A stretch of 64,000 nt of DNA from Batillaria attramentaria (taxonomy: Eukaryota > Mollusca > Gastropoda > Batillariidae). Both the position numbers and the translations under genes were made by a program. Below, piece after piece: positions 1-10,500 of this stretch. The stretch covers positions 96,001 through 160,000 of the forward strand of contig JACVVK020000392.1 of assembly GCA_018292915.2 (NCBI GenBank), read 5' to 3'. How positions within the stretch are numbered: the first letter of the stretch is position 1; each line of letters begins with the position of its first letter. The notes beneath the pieces were generated by a model. It worked only from the letters and a program-made list of their open reading frames with translations. It was not told the DNA's origin and ran no database searches.

Positions 1-563
1 TCATATGCTAAAAAGCCATGAAGCTAGTCCGGAATATTCCGTTCTCAGAACCGCCGGGGTTAATGTCATTAGCTCACACACTGGATGCGTATGAGTGATA
101 TCCACTTTACTGATACATGTCTATTACATTACAGCAAAGAAAATTAAGAAATTCAGAATGCAAATTCTTTTCATTGTTATCATATATATTGTAATGACTG
201 CATGCACATCTTGTGTGAATACAAACTGGCTCGTTTGGGAGATCTCTTTGGTGCATAAATATTATCGTCCTGGCAAAACATGCATATATATATATTGTCT
301 TGCTCAGCTAGTAGATATTTTCAAGAAAGGTATACAGGAATGCTGACCATAGGTCTGAAAATGCTCACTTCGTAAACATGTGAGGGTACGCTGTAACTAT
401 TTTATCTAACACCTGCATACATTCAGACAATGTGTTATGCACTTTTTTCCTTTCTTTTGGTTTTTCTGAAAGACTTACAAGCGTATCTCTTAAAAGCCCA
501 TCCAAAAATCGCAATTTTACTTGAAATCTTCAGACCACTGGAGGCCACTTCAAGCCACTATTA
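1..563. other. Gene-free flank with short dispersed repeat
   Basis: I see no gene here. The first 65 bases resemble 26475-26540: both share an AAAAAGCCATG start, a GAATATTCCG core and a GGGTTAA end, so they are two copies of a short dispersed repeat. From about 480 the sequence belongs to a second repeat that recurs near 60240 and is split by the inverted-repeat element starting at 564. Confidence 0.5.
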
Positions 564-1060
564 CAGGGTTTGTACAGGATTTTGAGAACAAAATTCAAAG
601 ACTTTTTAAAGAGTTTTCAAACACCAAAAATAAAAATTCAAAGACCCTGCTCTCGCAATAGCCGGTCACGTGTCACCGCATGCGCTTTGTGACCAACCAG
701 AGTCGACTCGCGAGCGGAGCAAAACGAAAGGCAAAGTGACACGGCCAGAGACGCGCAACAGTGAGCAGGCCCCGAAAATACGGTCGTGGGGAAAAAACAA
801 AAAATCATTTCACGATTTTTCAAAGACTTTCAAAGACATTTTTTCAAAACATCGAAATTTAAAGACTTTCAAAGACTTGAAAAAGGGTCTCCAAAATTCC
901 AAGACTTTCAAAAACATTCAGTGCCTGTACGAACCCTGTATTAAGCAATCTGTAGCTGTCTTGGGCCTAGCGGGAAGGCCCACGCCTTGTGTAACAGTGG
1001 CTTGAAGTGGCTGCTACTGGTGTGCAGTGGCTTGTTCTTTTTATCATGTATTAACATATA
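480..1060 (+). repeat. Dispersed repeat copy split by a MITE
   Basis: Positions 480-563 plus 939-1060 match 60245-60385. Shared words in order are TTAAAAGCCCAT, ATTTTACTTG, AATCTTCAGA, GAAGCCACT-like, GCCTAGCGGGAAGGCCCAC and a repeated GTGGCTTG/GCGGCTTG. The copy near 60.2 kb lacks the central 375 bp, so it shows the unoccupied state of this site. The family itself is not recognised. Confidence 0.7.
564..938. mobile_element. Non-autonomous DNA transposon (MITE), CAGGG termini
   Basis: The element opens with CAGGGTTTGTACAGG and closes with the near-perfect inverse CCTGTACGAACCCTG. It is flanked on both sides by TATTA (559-563 and 939-943). Inside are many short AAAGAC/CAAAGACTTT repeats. The 111-codon reading frame across it has no protein-like composition and was not called. 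CAGGG termini are typical of hAT elements, but a 5-bp duplication is shorter than the usual 8 bp, so the superfamily is tentative. Confidence 0.85.
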
Positions 1061-2117
1061 GCGAGCAAGGGTGGTTGAGCTCAGGCTCTTAAGAGATATC
1101 CATCAGTAATACACTATTGAATGTTATCCACACATATTCATGAACACAAATATCCATGTTTTTATAAGTGGCTGGTTCCATAAGTGGCTGGCCTTTCTGG
1201 TGGAAGTGACTACAGACAATGGCTGCTTGACACCCACAGGTTTACAATATGCATACAATGCTATGAACCTTCAGCACTGTAATTCTAACGAGGGAAAAGG
1301 ACCGTGCTAGTACAATCTGAATACGAGACAAGTTTCAGCTGAACTTCTGTAACTGAATAGCATGACAAACTTTTACAGGTAAATAGCCCTAAACAAGTAG
1401 AAAATTACAAAACTCTCTCTCTCTCACTAGTTGTGGGGGTACACACGCACACACACACACACGTACACACACATACACATACACACTCGAGAATAGTTTC
1501 TGCAGGTAACTTAGCAAACTGAATATATATACATTTCTTTCTATCAACACACAGCTTACATGCACATCATGTCTAAGCTAGAATCTAAAACTCTGCGGAG
1601 GAACAACACTTTTCAGACTGCACATCAAAATGTAAAGAACCGGAAACTCCTCTCAACACTGTAAAAGTTATGTTAGTTTCATGTTGAAGATACAACTGTG
1701 TGATTCAATGCTTCATGCATTTCAAAACGGGAGACAGGGAAGATAAATTCAGAGTGGTGAAAGTAAGACAGCACCTGCTGTGAAATCGTATGATGGAATC
1801 AACCCCAGTCACCTCTGTATGTGCGTGTGTGCGCGAATATTTACCTACAACATAAGGTTCACTGCACCACCATTCTCCGGCTCCTGGAGGCCGTTACTCC
1901 ACTCCTGCGCTGTAAACAAACCTTTCAGACGCTGGGTCTAAAAGTGTCACACATACATGCTCAGTGACCGCCCACCCTCAATGTGAAACCTTAACGGGGC
2001 TAAGGCTACCATTTGGATGCTCACATGTGGTATCTATCATCGCACCGTTTTGGCACCTGGAGAGTGACAGCATCTGTAACACTGGCCCTTAGCCAACAGA
2101 AGTGTACTCGATGATGC
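1060..2117. other. Non-coding stretch, microsatellite only
   Basis: No open frame has exon-like borders or recognisable protein. It holds a CA-rich microsatellite near 1440-1490 and otherwise unremarkable AT-rich sequence. Part of it could be the 3' untranslated region of the WIPI2 gene on the minus strand, but I found no convincing minus-strand polyadenylation signal. Confidence 0.5.
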
Positions 2118-2289
2118 GGGAGGGGGAGTGTATGGGGGTTTAATGTCCTTTTCCACCACATACGGGTGATATCAAAGACGGGGCACAATGAAGAAGCCAG
2201 CACAAATATTTGGCCCCAACCGGGATACAAACTCACGACCAGAGCATTAGAAGTCCAACGCTCTACCATTCGGCCACCCCAGCTTCCCC
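2118..2289 (-). repeat. tRNA-derived SINE, family A, copy 1
   Basis: Read on the minus strand, it starts GGGAAGCTGGGGTGGCCGAAT, a tRNA-like head. An A-box-like GTGGCCGAATGGTAGAGCG and a B-box-like GTGAGTTTGTATCC follow, then a body ending GGAAAAGGACATTAAACC. An 11-bp direct duplication CTCGATGATGC flanks it at 2107-2117 and 2290-2300, proving retroposition. Six related copies lie elsewhere in the window. Confidence 0.9.
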
Positions 2290-2300
2290 CTCGATGATGC

Positions 2301-3063
2301 AGCAACCACAATGAACGCTCCAGTAGCGTAACAACAGGCACAGAATTTCAATGTCCGACCGCTCGCGCAAAAGTGTAAACCACACTGTACTGCATTCGGA
2401 GCTGTACTAATTATCAAGACAGCGTATTTTGAGCGTACACACGCACTCAGGCGCAAAACTGTTTCAAAATATAAGTTGGCTAAGCAAAGATGGATTTAGC
2501 CTGCTTAACCATTAATTCCTTTGTTCTGTATGAGTGGAGTGATTTTAAAAACCAGTGTCAGGAGATAAAATGTGTGAAGCAGCTCTAAATGGTCAAAGCA
2601 GATATATTTGTTTGGGTGGGGTGGGGTCGGGGGATGTCTTGAAGCTAGTCTCACAGATGATGCAAAGGAGACTTTTGAGAGACGAGGAGGAGCACATATG
2701 GACTTTCCAAGCTCAGAGATGCCATTTTGAACTGAAGTAGACCAAGTGTCTGTAAAGGAAGTGTTTGAACAGGAGTGCAGTAACAGCCTCTGAGAGACAG
2801 ACAATGCTGCACCCACAGACAGGCCCCGAAGCACAAACCAAGAAACCAAGCTGAACTGCCTCTCACCCTCAACAGCACTGAAAAATGTTAGCATCTAAGA
2901 AGAGTCCCACTCACAACAAGCACTTTGTCCTGCAGACTGGGTTGTGGTTAACAGACAAAGAAAAAAACAAACAATGACCGAAAAAACGGGAACTCTTGAC
3001 GAATGGCAAAGAAACTGGACTGGCAAAAAGTGAAACGTGGCATGTAAAGTGAGCAGGCAGCAG
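2301..3063. other. Region downstream of WIPI2, no gene seen
   Basis: Several overlapping short frames on both strands show no recognisable protein or exon borders. On the minus strand this stretch directly follows the WIPI2 stop codon and is probably 3' untranslated sequence. Confidence 0.45.
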
Positions 3064-4734
3064 CTAGGGTGCAGGCACTGTCACACGAACAGGGTTACCT
3101 GGCGAATCAAGCAGCTGATCCATCATCGCCACAGCGTCAACCTCTTGTGGCCCACCTCTCCGCTTCAACACCTCCGCGAAAGTCTCACCTGTCCACGCGG
3201 AACCGGCCGAGCTGGGCGGCTTACCTGTGCTGCTCAGTGGCTGAAAGGCAGCAGTGGCGTCACTGCGGCGTGCCGTGGCTGCGTACGTCGCTGCGGATGC
3301 TGCCCCTGTGGCTGCTGCAGCCGCGCCCCCTGCTGCAGCGTGTGTCAGGGGGCGGTCGTGGGACTGGTCATCCCCTGCGCTCTCTTCGCCCACCACCCCA
3401 TCTAGCCTGCAAAACAGGAAACGAAGCGGGGAATATGTACCACTGACAGGCAAAGGTCTGTTCTGCTCTATGACATGAGGCACCAGCGTGTGCTTTTATT
3501 ATGCCACACACACACACACAAATGAACATACTACTGGAAAATCATATCTGGATGAAGCAAGTGATTATCTCTGCCTGTCCTTTATCATTTTACTTGTGCT
3601 AAATGTCCTTAATCTGTGCTCTTTTACTTTATTAGTTGTTCTTGCATAGTGTACATTGAGAGAATGTGTTTTATTTTTACTTCATTTTTAGATTGCAAGG
3701 TGCTTAGAGCTCGTTCCCCAGGGATAGGCGCCCTATAAGTATTTTTACTATTATTATTCGACAAGTTAGACAATGAGAAAAACATTACTCCGACATTCTT
3801 CATTCAGTGATTGCACTCTTTCTTATCCGTTTGAGGCACATCTCAAATTTCCATTTATAAATAGGTTGCAAATTAGTGCGCCATACATGCAGAACAAAGC
3901 AATTTCAGCAGAAAAGATCATTCGTACCTGTGTTGCTTGACTAGGGCGCATTCCCCACCCTCGTTAGGATCCAAGTTGTACATGTAAAGGTAGCCATCTT
4001 GTGAGGCCACCAACAGGCGGGGAAGTTTCTGGATTCTGAAACAACATGTGTACAGTCTTTGAGAAATAGCCGCAGGTGACCGAGCTTACGGTACACATCA
4101 CAGTACTGTGGAATAATACTTCACACAATAAACCCTCGACTTAGCATGAAAAAAAAAACAAAAAAAAAACCCAATGCAACAGCCACAAGTATCATGATTT
4201 AGGTGCACGCTCCAGATGATAACTTTATTTTCGTTCAAACAGTCGTCAGAGCTGTGGAGAGAACGCAAAAAGAAAAAAAAAAAGCACAGAAAAAAAGAAA
4301 AGAAAATATAAGTCAGCAGGTGAACGCCATAGGGTGAACGCCTAAAAAAACCAAAAAAAAAAAAAAAAACAACCTCAATGTGTGTGTGTGTGTTTGTGTT
4401 ATGTTTGTTCTACATGACATTCTTTAGAATAATATGATATGTCCATCTTTGTAGGTCTGTTGTCCATAAATGTTTGTGGCATGTATATGTGTATGTCCCA
4501 AAAACAGAAATTAAAAAAAAAAAAAAAAAAAACTCAAGAAACAAACACTTTAGTAATTCAACATTTACCAGAATGTAACAGTAAACCCAATACATAAAAC
4601 ATTTTAATTAACACACTGCAAGTTCCCAACAGTTTGTCAATCCAACCGGTAAGTGATATGCACCACAAATGCATCCTGTCAGATGCACTGATAACGCACA
4701 CTTTATAAGTACAAGGCATGATTGAGAGCCTCTG

Positions 4735-4796
<62 letters not shown>

Positions 4797-7456
4797 TGTG
4801 TGCGCGCGCGCATGTGCATGTGTATTTGAATGTGTATGCGTGTTAGGTATGTTCATTACTTTCCAAGGTACATGTATCATTCATTCACTCTCTGTGTGAA
4901 AATTTATGTTATCTGGCAAGGCATTCGGCACACTGGATTACTGGGTGATAAGGCACAACAAAGTGGACTGCCCTATCCCCTAGTGCTGCGAAAAGCCTTC
5001 ACAATGGAACCAGTAGAGTGCATTATATGCAGGTGAAGAAACCCGCCTGTAACCGCATCGTACCATTTCAGATATACATGGTTCACTCAAATGATCGCAT
5101 GTTTCAGTATGCCTTAAAATGTGAAGACACCAAAAGTAAAGCCACATGGGGTGGGTGGATGGGTGTTTGGGGGTTTAACGTCCTTTTCCACCACATACAG
5201 GTGATATCAAAGACGGGGCAACAATGAAAAAGCCAGCACAAATATTTGGCCCCAGCCGGGATATGAACTCACGACCCGAGCATTAGAAGTCCAATGCTCT
5301 ACCATTCGGCCACCCCGGCTCCCCGTACAGCCACATGTTATTAAACGGACGACCAGTACTATAAAACATGACAAAGACGGACAAAGGAAAAAATAATTAT
5401 CAGTGTCTGGTATGCTTCAATGGCTAGGGTAGTGGGGAGCTAAGAGATAGGTACATTCATATATATATATATATATATATATATACAGCAGGCCAGCTGT
5501 TATAGTGATAGTTATCAGTGGTAATAATGCCACCACAACAAGCCCCTCTAAAACCAGTGAGGACACACGTACTGATCTATCAGTCCAGGAAATTAACACC
5601 CAAATGCTACATCATTCACACCTGGGAAACACAGGTGTGTGTGTGCGCATGTGTGTGCGCATGTGTGTGTGTGTGTGCGCGCGCGTGCGTGCGTGTGTGT
5701 GTGAGTGTGTGCATATGTGCAGTGGGATCAACAGCTGTCGCCATAAATCTTATCTCCACACTAAGTGTCAAATGGAAAAACTCAGATATGTGTATAGCAT
5801 ATTATAATGCTGACAGCCCAAGTAGTTCCAACATTCAATGCAAAGGTTCTGGATAATGACTAAATAAGATAGAGAAACAGACATTATCATTCATTAATCT
5901 TATTTTACAAGTGTTTCAGGATGCTTATAAACACGTACCAGCCCTGATCTAAAGGTTATCAGTGGGATGGAGGAAAAGACAAAAATCAATTAAACAGAGC
6001 CCCCCCAAAATGTCACAGGTCTAAAGATACAGGACTGGTATGCTTTCACCAGGTGTTCAAAACAAGACGCCACCTATAAATTTTTATGAACAACACAAGA
6101 ACAAAAGGGTAAAAACAAGTTTAATAATAATAATCATAAAAATATTCGCATTAAATATAGGTGCTTTGTCCCAAATATCTGGCTCAAAGTGCCGTGAGCT
6201 AAACCCAACACACGCACACTCACTTGAATCACAAGCATTCTCTTATACACTTGACATGCACACATTACAGTCACGTGATGCGAAGGGTCAGCTCAGCAAT
6301 TTAAGTTTTGGAATTTTTAAAATTGCATTTATTTTTTTGATTTTGTGGGCTTAAAGTTTCCAAAACAGTTTCAAAAGAAAGCTCAGTAGTGACAGTGCAA
6401 TGAAGAAAACAGTGAACAGAATGCATTAGAACTAATAGAAGAACCTGAACATAAACAGATGAGAAAAACATAGCGAACAGAAACTTTGCCAATCACATTA
6501 ACCAATGTTTTCTTCGTAGACAACTGATCGCGTAGAGCAACCTCAATAAGGGGTGGAGAAAGGTCAGTTGCAGAACCAAAAAAAATCAACAAAAGAGAGA
6601 TTACAAATGTGCGTGGGCAGAGATAGGAAGGGAGAGAGAAAGCAGAAAGTAGGGCAGATGACAGTATGAAAATAAGTTTATAAAAAGCTGAAACTGCCAG
6701 GTATGCACAGCAGCATGTTAGTTAGTTGCTCGGAATAGAATATACACATGTACACAGCTGCAAGTCAGAAGAACTCTGTTCCCAAACCCACCTGGAAAGC
6801 AGGCATGAGCCGACCACAAAACTAAGCCACTGCATTATGATGCCGACGCCATTTAGAAAACCAACCGACCAACCAAATCATTATAAAGAACAAAATGGGC
6901 CCATGATTATCCCAAACACAAATTTACAATAAGCAAAGCCCTCCTGTCTGTGAAAATGAGGAGTAACAGTAACACGGACTACATGGAATACAGGCATGCA
7001 AGTAAGGGGCACGTGACAGAGGTTTAAGAAAGATTTAAGCGGTACGCAACTGTGCACGAACTTCATGGAGAGGTTGCTGATTGAGATTCTCACCAAACCG
7101 CCAAACACGTTTAGTTACCTGCTTTCTGAGAACACTTCCACACTCAATTTACAAGAGAACTCAAGAACAGAACAAAGACGAACAGACCCATGCCATAAAG
7201 TTGTTTCTCCAAATATCTGCTATTTTGTTTTATCACTGAAACTTGCTGCTGTACGCAGTGAAATCTGCCCCATCCCATAAAGTTATCTGTCTATAGCTAG
7301 AGAAACCACAAACACAAACAAAAAGAATATTTAGAAAAATGGAGAAAAAGAATGATTTAACTTGATTCAATCCTAATAAGAGTGTGTAACAGACTTTTTT
7401 CTAACAGGCGCATGATCATGTATGATGATGTCTTTTAGTGTGAGAGAGAGAGAGAG

Positions 7457-7521
<65 letters not shown>

Positions 7522-10500
7522 ATATTGCAACAGTGTGTTGTTGATTGGTGTGCGAGTATATATATATGTGTGTGTGAGTGGCAGAGACAGAGACACCAAG
7601 ACAAAAAAAGTCGACTCAAACTCACGTGGCAATGGTACAGACGTTTTTGAGGCCAGCGTTGGGGAGGTGGGCTGTGGCAAAGGAGCGGCCTTGGTTGAAC
7701 ATGTCCGTCACCTGCACTGGAAGGTACGTGGCAGATGACTTGAGCGCCTGTCCCATCATTCCCATCCATGTGCTGCTCTCCTCTGTGGGTCTGTCATCGA
7801 GAAGACTACAGTGATAACATCAGTAACATGACTCCATTTGCATCTGGACATATCACTGTATCAGGCCAGACCTGAAAGTGCTGAGTACTGTGCACCATGA
7901 CAGTGAAGAAAATGCTGGCAAGTAAAATCTTAAACTTCCTGATATTTCAGTGTCATGACTCAGTACAGTGAAACACAGAATGAGTGTGTAACCTTGGCTA
8001 CTTGGAATCAATTTAAAAAGAGCACCAAATCGAAAGGAAACAAGCCGTCAACTCTGAAGTCTACAATCATTTGAAAGCTCAATGTATTGAGAGGAGTCCC
8101 ACGATACTAATGTCAGAAGACCAAACAGTTGTTCTCACTTCTGGTCATAGATGAGTGTGTTTCAAGTAGTCGTCTTTTTTTTCTTCTTTTTTTTCTTTAC
8201 CGCCCCAGCTCTTCGCCAGCTCCAGTGGTATTCCTCTTATGCCATGGAGAGAAAGCACAGGCTTGGAAGCTGGGGCAAGTTTTATTATACATGATGATGA
8301 TGATGGTATGATGATGCTCTGGAGATCCATGTGGTTTGAGACTGCGTGACAGGGCCACATCCCATGCTTCCTGTCATAAATATCCCAGCGTTAACCAGGC
8401 CTGGGACCTGCAGCACCTGTGGTGCTGGCTGTGTAATCATCCACATTATGAGATGTTTCCTAACAAGGGAGGCACCCTCAAACTTGCACCTGTGAAGTGG
8501 GTGAGTCTCGCCTGTGTGGCAACAGCCTCCCCATTGTGCCCATAGCACATGTGTCCACTCTATGTAGGAAAAATCCTGCATGCCACTACGCTACTACGAA
8601 GGCTGGTGTTCGTTTCTGTAGTTGTTTTCTTGAATACTTACTTTTCTTTGGGTGGTTCCAGTTTAAAGATGTGTACAGTTTCTGTGTTACTGGAAGCGCT
8701 GAGAAACAGGGCATCAGTACTGAAAGCCATGGAGTTTATATTGACACACCTGCAAACAAACGTACACTGTAAAGTACACACAGGCAGGTTCCAGCAATAC
8801 ACAGAAACCAAATACACGCAGGCACCTAAACTAAGGGATCACAGACATACCAAGGGAACTATTGGGAGTTTAATGTCCTTTTCCATCACATAAGGGTGAT
8901 ATCAAAGATGGTGCAAACAGAAAAAAACAGTACAAATTCATATATTTGGCCCCAGCTGGGCATACCAAGAATGGGCGCCAAAAAAAGAAAAAAGAAAAAA
9001 AAAGAGCACTTCTTAATAGCACTGCACAACTTAAACAAACATTATACCAAGTACATGAGATATATAGATGGTTAAACACTTTCGTATTTTGGAACTGACA
9101 AGAGACACGTTACCTCTTTACACCACGGCGGAATTCAAAAAGCTTCTGGCCTTCAGGAATAGAAAACACCCGTAGAACTGTACCCTGGAGTGACAAATGA
9201 ATACATACATACATGTAACACTGTCCATGGACATCGCCACCAGCAACACTCCAACAGACCAAATTACACACGTATGCATTTGACAAAATAATTACTAATT
9301 AAGAGTTTGACATCAGCCTTAGATGGAAAACAACAATGCCCCCCCCAAAAAAAACAAAACAAAAACAAAAACAAAAAAACACAAAAAAAAACAACCACCA
9401 CCAAACAAAAAAACAAAACCAACCAAACACACACACACACACACACCAAAAATCACAAAACAACAACAAAAACAGCCAGCCAACCAACCAACCAAAACAA
9501 ACAAGCTTATAACAAACGAGGGTGGGTGTTGGGGTGTTTAACGTCCTTTTCCACCACATACGGGTGATATCAAAGACGGGGCAATGATGAAAAAGCCAGC
9601 ACGCATATTTGGCCCCAGACGGGATACAAAACTCATGACCCGTGCATTAGAAGTCCAACGCTCTACCATTCGGCCACCCCGGCTCCCCTTAAAAACAAAT
9701 GAACAAAACAAACTTGCTGATACAGTCAAACCTGTGTAAGGCGGTCACCCAAGGGACTGGGTCAAACTGACCACCTTAGACAGGTGGCCGGGTTATCCAG
9801 GGTGTCATGTCAACAGCTAGTGTGTCAGGGGATCCTCTGGGGTGACCAGGTTAGACAGTGGTTTGGCTTATACAGGTGACCGCCTTGGCAGGTTCGACTG
9901 TAATACCCAAAGGACAAGAAACAAAAAGCAGCTGAGAGTAACCTTTTCTGATGCTGTGGCCAGCTTTGTTCCTTGACAGCTGAAGGCGAGGGCAGCTAAT
10001 GGGTTGTCATGGGCTGGAATCATGGTCACTGCTCGCTGAAACAGGGGGAAGAATGCTGCATTGAGTAGAACTAGAAGTTACGCAAATGCCTTTCAATAAT
10101 AGTTAATACTTATAGAGCTCTTCAGCTCAAAAACAACTAAAAATAATAATAATGATAATAAATGGCATTTGTAGGGCGCATTTCTTTGGAATAAACCCAA
10201 TGCACCAATCACTCACGCACATTTTACAAACAGTGGACAGACATACACTGGTGAAACTGACTAGTTGCTGACACGGGAAATTACTGGAAAGCTTTACAAA
10301 AGAGGAACGTTTTAAGATTGCTCTTAAAAACAGACAGTGTAGGAGCATGTCTCAGATGTGCTGGCAGGGAATTCCAAAAGGTTAGTGCAACAAAACTGAA
10401 AGAGCGCTCGCCAAAGGATTTCAGGTTGCGCTTGGGAATTTTGAGAAGCCTCTCGGATGACGACCGGCTTGATGCGTAACCCAGTAACTGAATTAAATGC

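Noticed and set aside
670..1005. 111-codon plus-strand frame
   Set aside because: It runs across a MITE and its flanking repeat; the Lys/Phe-rich sequence follows the element's internal CAAAGACTTT repeats.
4608..4880. His/Thr-rich and Cys/Val-rich frames over GT tracts (also 7416-7769, 57124-57336, 63261-63546)
   Set aside because: Dinucleotide repeats translate into alternating residues; not genes.
9307..9567. Lys/Thr/Asn-rich frame and its Phe/Cys-rich complement
   Set aside because: A/C low-complexity tract followed by a SINE; no coding character.
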